A DNA stretch of 64,000 bases from Cognaticolwellia beringensis (GCF_002076895.1 NZ_CP020465.1:310001-374000), one strand, 5' to 3'; positions 17,233 through 28,136 are shown, counted from the first letter of the stretch. Notes: generated by a model from the sequence alone, not told the origin. Program-made: numbers and translations.

Positions 17233-18046
17233 CGTCTAGTTCTACCGGGTTGTCAGTAACAAAATTAGCTAACATAACAAAATCGGCTAACGCTAGGTTT
17301 TCAGGGCGTAGTCCGGGATCTATACCTAACTCCGTTAACTGTTCGACAGAAATAAGTTTTTTAAAGCTGTTACGAATAGTTTTTCTACGCTGATTAAATG
17401 CGGCTAAACATACTTTATTAAGAGAGTTAATATCTTTAACTGGGTTCTTAATGGTTTTATGCGGTACTAATCTGACAATAGCAGAGTCTACTTTCGGTGC
17501 TGGCTTAAAGGCCTCTGGCCCTATTTCCATTACTGGAATAACTTGGCATTGATATTGTGTCATGATCGACAAACGGCCATAAGCTTTACAATTTTCACCC
17601 GAAGCCATGCGTTGAACAACTTCTTTTTGTAGCATGAAGTGCATATCTTTTACTTTATCTTTGAAAGTCAGTAAGTGAAAAATAAGCGGCGTTGAAATGT
17701 TATAAGGTAAATTACCAAAAATGCGTAACGGTTTCTCGTCACTGGCTAATTGAGCAAAATCAAACTTCAAAGCATCTTCTTCATAGATCGTTAACTTAGG
17801 TGCCAAAAATGGATGATGACGTAATCTATGCGCTAAATCTCTATCTAACTCAATCACGCTGAGTTGGCCAGCACGATCGATAACAGGCTCGGTAAGTGCG
17901 CCTAAACCTGGGCCAATTTCAACTAAGTTTTCACCTGGTTCTGGGTTAATCGCGTCAACGATATCGCTAATTATGGCTTCATTATGTAAAAAGTTTTGTC
18001 CAAAGCGTTTTTTGGCTTGATGACCTAAATGGGAATTTTTACTCAT
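17225..18046 (-). CDS. rsmA: 16S rRNA dimethyladenosine transferase
   Basis: 273-aa S-adenosylmethionine-dependent enzyme (KsgA) that dimethylates two adjacent adenosines near the 3' end of 16S rRNA. The SAM site is seen in [21 protein letters not shown] and the NLPYNIS catalytic motif, followed by the C-terminal [11 protein letters not shown] segment of the family. It overlaps pdxA by four bases (ATGA type) and apaG by eight, in the usual enterobacterial order. Confidence 0.97.
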   Translation of the reverse strand: MSKNSHLGHQAKKRFGQNFLHNEAIISDIVDAINPEPGENLVEIGPGLGALTEPVIDRAGQLSVIELDRDLAHRLRHHPFLAPKLTIYEEDALKFDFAQLASDEKPLRIFGNLPYNISTPLIFHLLTFKDKVKDMHFMLQKEVVQRMASGENCKAYGRLSIMTQYQCQVIPVMEIGPEAFKPAPKVDSAIVRLVPHKTIKNPVKDINSLNKVCLAAFNQRRKTIRNSFKKLISVEQLTELGIDPGLRPENLALADFVMLANFVTDNPVELDDE

Positions 18047-19053
18047 AGTGTTTTGTGCTCTAATGCATCTTTTTCATGGTTATTAGCCAAAGTTATCGCC
18101 GTGTTTATGGCTTCATAGAAGCTGCCCGCATCTGCTGTATCTGTACCCGCTAAATCTAAAGCAGTACCATGATCGACAGATGTTCTGATGAATGGCAGAC
18201 CTAATGTAATATTTACTGAAGAGCCAAAACCTTTATATTTAAGTACCGGTAAGCCTTGGTCATGAAACATGGTTAAAATAGCATCGGCGTCATCTAAGTA
18301 TTTAGCTTGGAAAATAGTATCAGCAGGTAATGGCCCGATAAGGTTCATGCCTTCTGAGCGTAATTCGTCTAAGGCAGGGATCATTACATCAATTTCTTCA
18401 CGACCAAGATGGCCATCTTCACCCGCATGTGGGTTGATACCACAAACATAAATCTTCGGATCAGGAATGCCAAATTTATTGATTAAATCTTGGTGTAATA
18501 TGCGCGCTACTTTTTGCAGTCTTTCATGTGTAATAGCTTTAGAGACGTAAGCTAAAGGAATATGCGTGGTGACTAGCGCCACTCTTAATCCCTCTGTTGC
18601 TAACATCATTACTACGTCAGAGCAGTTAGCTTGATGAGCAAAATACTCGGTATGGCCGCTAAATGCGATACCCGCTTTATTAATTAAGCCCTTATGAACA
18701 GGCCCTGTAACTACGGCGTCAAATTCACCCGAAATGTTTTTTTCACTAGCAATACGTAATGTTTCAACGACATAGCGACCATTGTTAGGGTTAGCTACAC
18801 CTGCTTCGCAAACGTCTTCTAATGGCACTGGCAACACAATAAGTGTTCCCGCTTTATGTGCCGTTACTTCATCATTGACGTTATAGAGCTTAATGTTGAG
18901 CGGCAAGTTTAATAACTTCGCCCTTGCCGTTAATAACTCAGGAGATGCAACAGCAACAATTTGTATTGGCCAATCTTGCTGTGCGACTTTTATCATCAGA
19001 TCTGGGCCTATTCCTGCGGGCTCTCCTGGCGTTATTGCAATTCGTCTTAACAC
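18043..19053 (-). CDS. pdxA: 4-hydroxythreonine-4-phosphate dehydrogenase
   Basis: 336-aa NAD(P)-dependent enzyme of pyridoxal 5'-phosphate biosynthesis. Motifs include [13 protein letters not shown] at the N terminus, [21 protein letters not shown], the metal-ligand histidines in LVTTHIPL and [12 protein letters not shown], and the closing [12 protein letters not shown]. The start shares one base with the surA stop. It is a normal-length member in the conserved surA-pdxA-rsmA order. Confidence 0.97.
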   Translation of the reverse strand: MLRRIAITPGEPAGIGPDLMIKVAQQDWPIQIVAVASPELLTARAKLLNLPLNIKLYNVNDEVTAHKAGTLIVLPVPLEDVCEAGVANPNNGRYVVETLRIASEKNISGEFDAVVTGPVHKGLINKAGIAFSGHTEYFAHQANCSDVVMMLATEGLRVALVTTHIPLAYVSKAITHERLQKVARILHQDLINKFGIPDPKIYVCGINPHAGEDGHLGREEIDVMIPALDELRSEGMNLIGPLPADTIFQAKYLDDADAILTMFHDQGLPVLKYKGFGSSVNITLGLPFIRTSVDHGTALDLAGTDTADAGSFYEAINTAITLANNHEKDALEHKTL

Positions 19054-20354
19054 TATTTTTTACCTGTTTCTAGAATTTCTATGTACGCTTCATCGCGTAA
19101 TTCTTTGATCCAACGAGCACCTTCCATACCAAATTTACGGTTGTAAAGTAGTTGGTAAACGCGGTTCTCATTCATTTGCTCAGTGGCATCTAATGTTCTA
19201 CGGCCAGTTAATTTAGCTATGTGCCAACCAAAAGATGAACGAAAAGGTTTATGAACTTCGTCGATATCTAAACTGGCTAATGCTTCGGCAAATGCTGGGT
19301 CATATTTACTTGGCTCTGACCAACCTAAGTCGCCACCGCGAACAGATGTAGGCCCTTCAGAATGTTTTTTGGCAAGTTCAGCAAAATCAGCTTCGCCAGC
19401 ATTGAGTTGTTCAACAAAGCCTTGTAATAACGCTTCTGCCTTCGCTTCACTAAGAATAATTGAAGGTTTTATCAATATGTGACTGGCTTTTACTTCTTCA
19501 ACTTCCATGGTTTGACGACCGCGAATATCAACTAACTTCACGATACTGAAACCTAAACCCGTACGGATTGGGCCAAAAACGCTGCCTTTGTCCTGACCAT
19601 CAACTAATTCAGAAAATAGCGTTGGCATTTCATTGATTGTTTTCCAACCTAAATCACCACCTTCAAGGGCATTACCACCCCCTGAAGAGGTCATGGCGAT
19701 ATTAGTAAAGTCGCTACCATTATTTAGTAATTCAAGTACTTTCTCAGCACGTACTTTAGCGGCACTGATATCTGCTTGTTTCGGATTATTCGGGAATTCG
19801 ATTAAAATATGTCCTAAGCGGTACTCTACGTCGGCGTTAGTTTGTTCTTTCATAACCGATAATAAGTTGGTGATTTCTTGTGGTGAGATATAAATGCGAC
19901 GACGTAAGCTAGCGCGTCGAACTTCACCTGAAATTAACTCATTTCGTACATTTTCACGATATTTTTCATAATCTAGGCCGTCTGAAACAAGTGCTTGGCG
20001 AAACGACTCAAGCGACTGCTTATTTTCTTTTGCCATATTAGCTAAGGTTTCGTCGAGTTGGGCATCGCTGATCTGAACACCCATGCGCTCACCCAGTTGC
20101 GATATAATCGCGTCGTTAATTAACTTATCCATGACTTGGATACGCAAAGCGCGATCCGAAGGTAAGGTTTGGTTATTCTTTTTTGCTTGCAAGGTAATAG
20201 AAGTAATAAGATCTTTAACTTCAGATTCTAATACCACACCACTATTGACCACCGCTGCTACTCGGTCCAGTTCAACTTCAGCTGCCAGACTCTGCTCGAG
20301 TGAGCTTAAAATAAACACCGAGCTAAGAAGTAATAATTTCAATGAATTTTTCAT
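19053..20354 (-). CDS. surA: periplasmic peptidyl-prolyl isomerase/chaperone SurA
   Basis: 433-aa chaperone escorting outer-membrane beta-barrel proteins, including LptD. A signal peptide covers about 1-24 ([19 protein letters not shown]). Next come the chaperone N-domain ([15 protein letters not shown]) and two parvulin domains: the first at about 175-275 ([10 protein letters not shown] ... GGDLGWKT), the second at about 285-385 (KASHILIKP ... GGDLGWSEP ... FGWHIAKL). Family length is normal. It begins 20 bases after lptD and is probably co-transcribed with it. Confidence 0.96.
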   Translation of the reverse strand: MKNSLKLLLLSSVFILSSLEQSLAAEVELDRVAAVVNSGVVLESEVKDLITSITLQAKKNNQTLPSDRALRIQVMDKLINDAIISQLGERMGVQISDAQLDETLANMAKENKQSLESFRQALVSDGLDYEKYRENVRNELISGEVRRASLRRRIYISPQEITNLLSVMKEQTNADVEYRLGHILIEFPNNPKQADISAAKVRAEKVLELLNNGSDFTNIAMTSSGGGNALEGGDLGWKTINEMPTLFSELVDGQDKGSVFGPIRTGLGFSIVKLVDIRGRQTMEVEEVKASHILIKPSIILSEAKAEALLQGFVEQLNAGEADFAELAKKHSEGPTSVRGGDLGWSEPSKYDPAFAEALASLDIDEVHKPFRSSFGWHIAKLTGRRTLDATEQMNENRVYQLLYNRKFGMEGARWIKELRDEAYIEILETGKK

Positions 20355-20374
20355 GTAACGTAAATTTCTTTTAA

Positions 20375-22654
20375 TTAGTTATTGAGGAAGTAAGGGCGTT
20401 TATAGCCGAATATACTTGAATTAAACATATCTCCAACACTGTTGGAAGATTTATTGCTATTTATGCCATTATATACAAATTGAATATTAAAACTGCTATC
20501 AAATGCATCACGATTTTCGTCTATGTTACCAGCGTCGTCAATTTTAGAGTTAATATTGCGATGGTAAGTAAAGCGAATACCCCAACAACAACTACTATAT
20601 TCAAGGCCCGCATAGCTTTCAATGCTGCGTTTTCCTTGTAGGTCTTGTGTAAATCGACCCACAAGTTGCCATCGTTGGGCAATCTTAACATTAGTCGCAA
20701 GCGACATTTGTTCTAATGACTCTCCTGAGACATCACGCGCATATCGATGGTTCAATTGAATTGTTTGATTATTGGAAAATAAATAATCTAATGTGGTTTG
20801 GCTTTTATTAGTAACGCCTAAATCTGTATTATATTGAATGTCAGAACTAAACTGCCAATTGCGACTTAAGTTGACAAAAATATCGGCTGCAAGTGCTGAT
20901 TTATCGACTAAAGCATCTTGGTCGGTATCGTCAATTTTTCCATCGTTTAAATAAACGATACGCCCTAAACTAAAACGTAGTACTTCATTATTTTCTTCGG
21001 TCAATAATCGACTCGTAACACCCCAAGATATTTGGTTGGCTTGTGCTATACGATCAATGCCGCTAAAACGACGGTCGCGGAATAAACCATTGTAGTCATC
21101 TTGTAAGTTTGTTGTATCGTAAATACCAATGTTGTTTTGCTCTTTCTCAGGAATATAAAGGTATTGTAATTGTGGCTCTAGTGTTTGGTTATAGTCGCTA
21201 TTAAATAAAGCAATATTGCGGTCGAAATTCACCCCACCATGAAGACGTACTTTAGGTAAAGTTCTGCTGATGTTTTTTTCTAAAAGGCTATTGTTACTAA
21301 TGTTTTGTTGACTGTAATTGGTTTGTAGCACTTTTAATTCTGAATTTAGAAACCATGCAGGCGTCACCATTGGATATAACAATCCGGCTTCTACGTGGTA
21401 TCTTTGGGCCGTTGGTTTGGTTTTATCTGAAGTATCAAAACTTGAAAATTCAGCATAAATGTCAAAAAGGCCATCAAAATCATCAAACGTCTGCTGACGG
21501 CTTGCTTCTATTTGCGGTAAGGTTTTGTAACTCTGCTGATGATTACCTAAAAGTTCAAAATCTTGCATTTTCAAGGTTGTTTGCCAGTTATCGGCAAAGT
21601 AGGCAAGCTCGCCTACTTGATAGAGATATGCATCGTTGGAATTGAATTGGCTACTGCCCAAATCAACAAGGTAGTTATCATCGCTAATGGTGGTGTAATC
21701 GACGTGTGCTCTAAATCGCTCTGAAAATGTACCTATATGCTGAAATCGAGCTAAATAGCGTGAATCATCATTATTGGTAAGCTTTTTATCTTTATTAAGA
21801 TATTCAATATCAACTTGTCCTGACTGTAAACCTTGTAAATATCTAAATTCAGTAATTAATTGCGTTCCTCGCTCCGACATATAGCGGGGCGTTATAGTCG
21901 CATCCATATTTTCTGAAATATTTACATAATAAGGCGTTTCAACTTCTAGGCCTGAGCTATTTGAAGTACTGATTTTTGGATATAAAAAACCTGACTGTCG
22001 ATCATCACTGATCGGCATGGTTAAATAAGGGATATATAAAATAGGCACATCAAAAAGGCTAAAACGGGCATTATAAGCTTCAAGCGATTTTTTATCAGAT
22101 GAAATGGTAATTTCACTTGCACGCATCTGCCAATCAGGCACTGGATCATAACAAGTGGTAAAGCTTGAATCGATAAAGCTTAAAGTCTTGCTATTGCCAT
22201 CAATGTTGATTTCTTTTGCACTACCGTGGCCGGCAGAGCCATTTAATTGATAAGAAGTTGACGTAAGTGACGTAGATTTTTTCTGTTGATTTATAATGAG
22301 TGACTCAGCAAAAATATCTATGCCTTTATTTTGAAAGTGAATATCGCCATTCGCATCGACCGATGAGGTGCTTCTATTAACAGATAATTCATCGGCAACA
22401 ATCGATTTATCTTGATTAAGTAAGGTAACACCACCGGTAAATTTGGCAAATTTACCTTTTTTAATACTTGAGGTTGAAGATAAAATAGTAAAGCTTTCAT
22501 CCGCTTGTTTACCGGTTTCGTTGGCAATATTAGCGTAAAATGGAATCGGGCATTGGCTCGTTATATTTGTATTTATTTCAATGTTTTGCGCCTTACTACC
22601 AAATGTAAACGATATCAGGCAGAGAAAGGAAATTTTGTTTAAGGGAAAACGCAT
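20375..22654 (-). CDS. lptD: LPS-assembly outer-membrane protein LptD
   Basis: 759-aa outer-membrane protein that inserts lipopolysaccharide into the outer leaflet with LptE. A signal peptide spans about 1-22. The periplasmic beta-jellyroll (OstA) domain is at about 55-190 (FTGGVTLLNQDKSIVADEL). The large LptD barrel begins near 200 (LFDVPILYIPYLTMPISDDRQSGFLYP, a hallmark stretch). Cysteines that would form the inter-domain disulphides are visible at C34 (QCPIPFY), in FTTCYDP and as the SSCCWG pair near the C terminus. It is the first gene of the minus-strand surA operon and divergent from amgK. Confidence 0.95.
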   Translation of the reverse strand: MRFPLNKISFLCLISFTFGSKAQNIEINTNITSQCPIPFYANIANETGKQADESFTILSSTSSIKKGKFAKFTGGVTLLNQDKSIVADELSVNRSTSSVDANGDIHFQNKGIDIFAESLIINQQKKSTSLTSTSYQLNGSAGHGSAKEINIDGNSKTLSFIDSSFTTCYDPVPDWQMRASEITISSDKKSLEAYNARFSLFDVPILYIPYLTMPISDDRQSGFLYPKISTSNSSGLEVETPYYVNISENMDATITPRYMSERGTQLITEFRYLQGLQSGQVDIEYLNKDKKLTNNDDSRYLARFQHIGTFSERFRAHVDYTTISDDNYLVDLGSSQFNSNDAYLYQVGELAYFADNWQTTLKMQDFELLGNHQQSYKTLPQIEASRQQTFDDFDGLFDIYAEFSSFDTSDKTKPTAQRYHVEAGLLYPMVTPAWFLNSELKVLQTNYSQQNISNNSLLEKNISRTLPKVRLHGGVNFDRNIALFNSDYNQTLEPQLQYLYIPEKEQNNIGIYDTTNLQDDYNGLFRDRRFSGIDRIAQANQISWGVTSRLLTEENNEVLRFSLGRIVYLNDGKIDDTDQDALVDKSALAADIFVNLSRNWQFSSDIQYNTDLGVTNKSQTTLDYLFSNNQTIQLNHRYARDVSGESLEQMSLATNVKIAQRWQLVGRFTQDLQGKRSIESYAGLEYSSCCWGIRFTYHRNINSKIDDAGNIDENRDAFDSSFNIQFVYNGINSNKSSNSVGDMFNSSIFGYKRPYFLNN

Positions 22655-22798
22655 TTATGATCCGGGTAATTAACTTGAAAAATACAAAGCCTAGTTTCAG
22701 TTCGGCATTTTAACGCTAAAGGCAATAATAATATAGCAATTTTCATTAGCCTGCGAATTAGTTATATTGGTACTATCATTTTTTAGAGATATCTCCCA

Positions 22799-23800
22799 TT
22801 GAGTAATTTAAGAACTACGGCATTATTACACTGGCTAGAAAGACATTTTTCGGCGGAAAATATTAACTTAAAAGCACTAACGGGAGATGCCGGCTTTCGA
22901 CGTTACTTTCGCTTTGAGTATCAAAATCAGAGCTATATCGCGGTTGATGCGCCGGTTAATTTTTCAAATAATCAAGCTTTTGTAGATGTGCAGCAAATTT
23001 TGCAGGGCGTTGGCGTTAATGTGCCTAACATTTTAGCGGTTGATCTAAATCAAGGTTTTCTTTGTCTTAGCGACTTTGGCCATACCGTTCTATCAGATCG
23101 CCTATCAAACGAGAATATGCAGCTACATTACACCCAAGCGATAGTTGAACTGAGTAAGATGTTAAAATGCCAAACAGCATTAGTTGCAGGGTTGCCGTAT
23201 TATGATGAAAAATTTATCGAAACTGAGTTGGCCATCTTTAGCGACTGGTTATTAGAAAAACATTTAGGGATATATTTAACGGGCGACGAAAAAGCAGCTT
23301 TAAACGAGTGTTTCGAAACATTGATATCTGCCATTGTTGAACAACCTAAAGTTTTTATGCATCGCGATTATCACAGTCGGAATATTATGCTATTGGATGA
23401 TGGTGAACTTGGTATTATTGATTTTCAAGATGCAGTTCAAGGCCCTGTTATTTATGATTTAGTGTCACTATTAAGAGATTGTTATGTACGTTGGCCTAAC
23501 GAGTTAATAACGCCGTTAATGGAAGCATACCGCCAGCAGGTCGAAAACGCTTTCCCTGAAGAGAATTTAACGAAAGAAAAGTGGCAATATTGGTTTGATT
23601 TAACTGGCCTGCAGCGCCATATAAAAGCGAGTGGAATTTTTGCACGCTTACATCATAGAGATAATAAGTCAGGGTATTTAGCGGATATTCCACTTACTTT
23701 AGGCTACATACAAGATGTTAGCGCACAATATGATAAACTCAGTTTCCTGCATGAATTAATCACTAAACGCGTAATACCGGCAGTAGATAAATTGAGTTAA
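22799..23800 (+). CDS. amgK: aminoglycoside phosphotransferase-fold sugar kinase (AmgK-like)
   Basis: 333-aa kinase of the APH fold. Visible motifs are the N-terminal GDAGFRRYFR nucleotide-loop region, the catalytic HRDYHSRNIML (Brenner HxDxxxxN) and IIDFQDAVQGP (metal-binding DFxD-like). In Pseudomonas the homologue phosphorylates N-acetylmuramate at the anomeric carbon in cell-wall recycling. The next gene is a MurU-like nucleotidyltransferase and the divergent neighbour is lptD, the same context as in Pseudomonas. The only plausible start is the TTG at 22799. Substrate specificity is inferred from context. Confidence 0.85.
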   Translation: MSNLRTTALLHWLERHFSAENINLKALTGDAGFRRYFRFEYQNQSYIAVDAPVNFSNNQAFVDVQQILQGVGVNVPNILAVDLNQGFLCLSDFGHTVLSDRLSNENMQLHYTQAIVELSKMLKCQTALVAGLPYYDEKFIETELAIFSDWLLEKHLGIYLTGDEKAALNECFETLISAIVEQPKVFMHRDYHSRNIMLLDDGELGIIDFQDAVQGPVIYDLVSLLRDCYVRWPNELITPLMEAYRQQVENAFPEENLTKEKWQYWFDLTGLQRHIKASGIFARLHHRDNKSGYLADIPLTLGYIQDVSAQYDKLSFLHELITKRVIPAVDKLS

Positions 23801-23851
23801 TTCTAACTAATGGCTTAACTTAAATGTTAATTTAATTTTGGAAAGTTTTTC

Positions 23852-24553
23852 ATGAAAGCAATGATTTTAGCAGCCGGGCGTGGTGAACGAATGCGACCAC
23901 TAACCGACAGCTGCCCCAAGCCGTTACTTAAAGTAAGAGGGCTAGCGCTGATTGAATACCATATAAAAAATTTAGTGGCGGCTGGTATTAACGATATTGT
24001 GATAAATCACGCTTGGCTGGGTCAACAAATTGTCGATTATCTCGGCGATGGTGAGCGATTTTCGGCGAATATTAGTTACAGTGAAGAAGCTAGCGCTTTG
24101 GAAACTGCTGGTGGTATTATGAAAGCGTTGCCAATGTTGGTAGAGCACGAAGATGATGTTTTTGTCGTGATTAATGGCGATATTTATTGTGATTATAATT
24201 TAAAGAATTTACCGCAATTGTCTGCTGAGTTTAACGCTCACTTGTTGTTAGTTGAAAATCCAGAACACAATCCCAAAGGCGACTTCCAACTTGCCAAAGG
24301 CATGCTAGTTAATCCTAAAAGTAACCAGCAAGAAACTTATACCTTTAGTGGCATTGCGCTCTACCGTAAAAGTTTCTTTAAACAATATACGGCAACAGAG
24401 CACGATGCCTTAATGCAGCTAACAAAAATACAACCTTTAGCACCGATGTTAAGAGCGGGTGCTGAGCAAAATAAAGTATCGGCTAGTGTTATCACATCGG
24501 CTTGGACAGATGTTGGTACGCCTGAACGTTTAGCTAAGCTAAACACTATTTAA
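23852..24553 (+). CDS. murU: MurU-like N-acetylmuramate-1-phosphate uridylyltransferase
   Basis: 233-aa nucleotidyltransferase with the Rossmann-like signature MKAMILAAGRGERMRPLTD followed by CPKPLLKV. It has VINGDIYCDY (metal-site Asp) and TSAWTDVGTPERL near the C terminus. With AmgK it would turn recycled MurNAc into UDP-MurNAc, bypassing de novo synthesis, the route targeted by fosfomycin. It begins about 50 bases after amgK on the same strand. A generic glucose-1-phosphate uridylyl/thymidylyl activity is the alternative, but the pairing argues for MurU. Confidence 0.87.
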   Translation: MKAMILAAGRGERMRPLTDSCPKPLLKVRGLALIEYHIKNLVAAGINDIVINHAWLGQQIVDYLGDGERFSANISYSEEASALETAGGIMKALPMLVEHEDDVFVVINGDIYCDYNLKNLPQLSAEFNAHLLLVENPEHNPKGDFQLAKGMLVNPKSNQQETYTFSGIALYRKSFFKQYTATEHDALMQLTKIQPLAPMLRAGAEQNKVSASVITSAWTDVGTPERLAKLNTI

Positions 24554-24588
24554 ACAGTTTTATATTTAATTAATTATTGAGTTTTACG

Positions 24589-25398
24589 ATGCGAATTTGG
24601 GGTAAAGTTTTAGGTTTTTTATTTGGTTTAATGCTAAGTAAAAATATTTTTGGTGCACTATTAGGTGCATGGCTTGGACATCGTTTTGATAAAGGCCTTG
24701 GCCTAAATTTCAATTCTTTAGGTGGCGCTAAAAGTGAAGCTGATCGACAAGCAACATTTTTTTATAGCAGTTTTTCGGTTATGGGCTATATAGCAAAAGC
24801 TAATGGACAGGTTACGCAACATGAAATTGCCTTTGCCACGGCTTATATGGATAAATTGGGTCTAAAAGGTTCATTACGCCAGCAAGCCCAAGATGCATTT
24901 AGAGATGGAAAAACGACAGGTTTTCCACTCACTGAAAGATTAACAGAATTAAAATCTGCAGTAGGAAATCGTCAAGATTTATTATTACTGTTTTTAGAAA
25001 TTCAAATTCAAGTGGCCTTTGCCGACGGTAGTTTAGACACCGATGAACGTGAAGCATTGCATCAAATTGCTAATGGTTTAGGGTACTCAGCTCAAGAGTT
25101 AGATAAATTATTAGAGATGATTATCGCCGGTGCTAACTTTCATCAACAAGGGCAACGCGGTGGCAACCAAAGTTTTGCGCAATCAGGAAAGCAACTTGAA
25201 AATGCCTATAAAGTTCTCGGTGTTTCAGAGAACGACTCGGCAAGTGATATTAAAAAAGCTTACCGTAAACTTATGTCACAACACCATCCTGATAAGTTAG
25301 TGGCGAAAGGCTTACCACCAGAAATGATGGAAACGGCTAAGCAAAAAGCACAAGATATACAAGCAGCCTATGAATTAGTTTCAGCACAAAATAAATAA
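24589..25398 (+). CDS. djlA: co-chaperone DjlA
   Basis: 269-aa membrane-anchored J-domain protein. I take the ATG at 24589 because it gives the family N terminus (MRIWGKVLGFLFGLML); the upstream TTG frame adds four residues. A single glycine-patterned membrane span at about 5-30 is followed by a TerB-like helical domain (about 50-180). A C-terminal J domain (about 200-268) carries the HPD motif in MSQHHPDKLV that stimulates DnaK. It follows murU with no terminator between, so it may share its transcript. Confidence 0.93.
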   Translation: MRIWGKVLGFLFGLMLSKNIFGALLGAWLGHRFDKGLGLNFNSLGGAKSEADRQATFFYSSFSVMGYIAKANGQVTQHEIAFATAYMDKLGLKGSLRQQAQDAFRDGKTTGFPLTERLTELKSAVGNRQDLLLLFLEIQIQVAFADGSLDTDEREALHQIANGLGYSAQELDKLLEMIIAGANFHQQGQRGGNQSFAQSGKQLENAYKVLGVSENDSASDIKKAYRKLMSQHHPDKLVAKGLPPEMMETAKQKAQDIQAAYELVSAQNK

Positions 25399-25581
25399 TT
25401 TTTCATAGCATATTAAAAATTTCATCTGGCTCGTGTATTTCAATAAAATGCATTATTGTTAGTGACTTTAATGCGTTAAAACTACTCTTTTATATGGTAG
25501 ACGACGTTATAGATACTTGCGCGCAAGACAGCAAGTCGCGTAAACTACTGTCGATTTTGATTTAATCATTGGATAACACAA

Positions 25582-25872
25582 ATGTTATTTTCGGCAACTA
25601 ACAGACGATCTATCGCAATATGGCTTAGCGCTATATTGTTAGTCATGTCTGTGGCTGCTTCTGCGCATAGTGTTGAACATATAGATGATGGTGCTAAACA
25701 GCATTGTACTTTGTGCTTTCACCAGCATCAATTCGATCAAGTACTACCGCAGCAAGACGCCAATCTTGACTTTATTAGCCAATTAGCAGAACCAACCGTA
25801 ACTGCTCAACCAATATTAACATTAACTCATAGTGTTAATTACCATAGTCGCGCACCTCCCGTAGCTCTCTAA
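25582..25872 (+). CDS. small secreted His/Cys-containing protein, first gene of metal-uptake cluster
   Basis: 96-aa protein with a probable N-terminal signal or anchor (about 10-30, IWLSAILLVMSVAASAHS). A short metal-ligand-like patch follows: HSVEHIDD and HCTLCFHQHQFDQ, with a CxxC-type pair and five histidines nearby. It has no assigned function; it resembles DUF2946-like small proteins found next to metal transporters. It is followed on the same strand by the His-rich porin-like gene, a metal-binding protein and a permease, so a role in zinc or copper handling is likely but inferred. Confidence 0.6.
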   Translation: MLFSATNRRSIAIWLSAILLVMSVAASAHSVEHIDDGAKQHCTLCFHQHQFDQVLPQQDANLDFISQLAEPTVTAQPILTLTHSVNYHSRAPPVAL

Positions 25873-25969
25873 AAGCAATTATTTAACAGTTTTTATCTTT
25901 GCATGTCCAACTGCCAATGTAGCAGGTGGGTTTTTGTATTCGTGTTTAATTTATTTTAGAGATTTTCAA

Positions 25970-27217
25970 ATGAAAAATTTTCAATTTTTTCCACCTCGCT
26001 TATCCGCTGTCATATCGAATTCTTTAGTTATTTTGTCGCCTGTGAAAGTTAGCGCAGCCTTCATATTAACCGGCATTTTCCCCATACTTTCTTTTGCACA
26101 AACACCAACACTTTCTAATCTCACCGTTAGTGCCGTTTTAGATGGTTATTATCAAAGTGAAGATCGGTTAATGACCGAGAGGGTAAAAGGTTTTGGGCTA
26201 GGTGAAACTGAGTTAGCATTTAGTGCCAGTATCGATGATATGTTTTTTGGTAAACTCACCACTGTTTTCGAATCACATGACGGTGAAAGCGAAGTTAACG
26301 TCGAAGAAGCCTTTATACAAACCATGGCATTGCCGAATGGCTTTACATTACGAGCAGGGCGTTTTTTATCAGATATTGGCTATTTAAATAATCAACATCT
26401 TCATACGGATGCTTTTACCAGTAGACCGAGCGCTTATCGGGCATTTTTAGGTGGGCACTACTTCGATGATGGACTGAGAGTTAGTTATATCGCTCCAACA
26501 GATTTGTATTGGACTATGGGCGCTGAAGCTTTTGCTGGTGACAGTCTTCGAGCTGAGGATGAAACTGGTGAGCGAGAATTTGACAGTACAGGGGTTTATA
26601 CTGCGTTCACTAAAATTGGTGGTGATATTGGTATTGAAAGCTCATGGCAGATAGGTGCAAGCTATTTACGTAATGAAAATGGCCAATTAAGCCCCGAAGA
26701 TCATGACGAAGAAGGTGGTGAAGATACCCACGCTCATTCAGCGAGTTACACCGGCAAGAATACTTTGGTGGCTGATTTTGTTTATAAGTGGGCGCCCAAT
26801 GGCAACTATAAATATCAACATTTAACACTGAGCGCTGAATATTTTAGAGTCAGTGACTTTATGTTACCTGAACTTCATGACGCGCATGCTGAAGAAGAAC
26901 ATGAGAACGAAGAAAGTAATACTAAAGATTATCACCAAGCTTGGTATGTCAGTGGTGTTTATCAGTTTTCACCACATTGGTCAGCAGGATTACGATACGG
27001 AAAGTTAGATAGCCAGTTGCAACATGATGCACATTTTGATCAACAAACGCTTAAAGAAACTGAGTTAAGTATCGCTTGGCATAATAGCCATTTTTCTACG
27101 GTCAGAGTCGAGTTTAGCCATCAAAGCAATGTTGGCTTTGAAAGTGTAGAAAATGATAATGTTATTACTTTGCAATATGTTATGGCAATGGGAGCTCACA
27201 ATGCGCATCAATTTTAA
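25970..27217 (+). CDS. His-rich outer-membrane porin-like protein of metal-uptake cluster
   Basis: 415-aa predicted outer-membrane beta-barrel. I take the ATG at 25970, behind AGAG; the longer frame only adds twelve residues before it. A signal sequence ends near FAQ at about residue 45, unusually long. The body has alternating amphipathic strands (FGKLTTVFESHDGESEVNVEEAFIQT, LRAGRFLSDIGYLNNQH). Two acidic/histidine-rich loops are visible (EDHDEEGGEDTHAHSAS and ELHDAHAEEEHENEE), plausible metal-binding loops. Its last 17 bases overlap the binding-protein gene. A zinc-responsive outer-membrane channel is the best guess; no plug domain is seen, so it is not a TonB-dependent receptor. Confidence 0.7.
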   Translation: MKNFQFFPPRLSAVISNSLVILSPVKVSAAFILTGIFPILSFAQTPTLSNLTVSAVLDGYYQSEDRLMTERVKGFGLGETELAFSASIDDMFFGKLTTVFESHDGESEVNVEEAFIQTMALPNGFTLRAGRFLSDIGYLNNQHLHTDAFTSRPSAYRAFLGGHYFDDGLRVSYIAPTDLYWTMGAEAFAGDSLRAEDETGEREFDSTGVYTAFTKIGGDIGIESSWQIGASYLRNENGQLSPEDHDEEGGEDTHAHSASYTGKNTLVADFVYKWAPNGNYKYQHLTLSAEYFRVSDFMLPELHDAHAEEEHENEESNTKDYHQAWYVSGVYQFSPHWSAGLRYGKLDSQLQHDAHFDQQTLKETELSIAWHNSHFSTVRVEFSHQSNVGFESVENDNVITLQYVMAMGAHNAHQF

Positions 27218-28112
27218 ATACTTATTAAGCAGCACCTTACTGATTATAAGTCAGAGTGCTTTTGCGCAAATGAATATTTTTACTTGCGAACCAGAGTATG
27301 CCGCCTTAGCAAAAGAATTAGCGCCTGATGCGCGAATATATTCGGCAACAACAGCCATGCAAGATCCACATCAAGTGCAAGCACGACCAAGTTTGATTGC
27401 TAAAATGCGCCAAGCAGATCTTGTGATTTGTGCCGGTGCTGATCTAGAAGTAGGCTGGTTACCTATGTTGCAAATGAAAGCGGCAAATGCCCGAGTGCGA
27501 AGTACAGACAAAGGCTTATTTTTTGCAGCTGATCATGTGAAAACTTTAGATCAAATGAATAATGTCGATCGAAGTATGGGGGATGTGCATAGTGCGGGTA
27601 ATCCGCATGTACATTTTTCACCACAACACGTGTTAGATATTGCTAAAGCATTAACAAGTAAGTTAATACAACTAGACGTAAATCAAAGAGACTCGTATCA
27701 GCAACGATTCACAAACTTTTCTGAACGTTGGCAGTTAGCCATGGCACAGTGGCAAATTAAAGCAAGTCGCTTGCAAGGTATGAAGGTCATTGCTTATCAC
27801 TCAAGCTTTCGCTATTTATTTGACTTTGTCATTATTGAACAAGTAGCAGACTTAGAGCCTAAACCGGGTTTACCTCCAACGAGTAGCCACCTTGCAAGTT
27901 TGTTAAAGCAAGCGAAAAAGGACGATATATCGGCGATTATTGTTGCCTCTTATCAAGACCGACGTGGCGCAGACTGGTTAGCTGAAAAATCTAATTTACC
28001 TGTGGTTGTGTTGCCATTATCGGTCGGTGGTAATGAGCAAAGTACTGATTTATTTAGCTTGTATGACAGTGTGCTAGATTTATTGAGTCAAGCATACATC
28101 TTACAAAAATAG
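27201..28112 (+). CDS. ZnuA-like periplasmic metal-binding protein
   Basis: 303-aa cluster 9 (A-I type) solute-binding protein. The start ATG at 27201 has GGGAG close upstream and overlaps the porin-like gene's end. A signal peptide (about 1-22) ends in QSAFAQ. Candidate metal ligands are H in MQDPHQVQ, H in NPHVHFSP, H in IAYHSSF and an acidic residue near the C terminus. The helical backbone linker and LEPKPGLPPTSSHLASL are family features. There is no long His-rich loop as in enterobacterial ZnuA; that feature appears in the neighbouring barrel protein instead. Zinc is the likeliest substrate, manganese or iron possible. Confidence 0.85.
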   Translation: MRINFKYLLSSTLLIISQSAFAQMNIFTCEPEYAALAKELAPDARIYSATTAMQDPHQVQARPSLIAKMRQADLVICAGADLEVGWLPMLQMKAANARVRSTDKGLFFAADHVKTLDQMNNVDRSMGDVHSAGNPHVHFSPQHVLDIAKALTSKLIQLDVNQRDSYQQRFTNFSERWQLAMAQWQIKASRLQGMKVIAYHSSFRYLFDFVIIEQVADLEPKPGLPPTSSHLASLLKQAKKDDISAIIVASYQDRRGADWLAEKSNLPVVVLPLSVGGNEQSTDLFSLYDSVLDLLSQAYILQK

Positions 28113-28136
28113 CGTAGCAATTTATAGGTACACTCG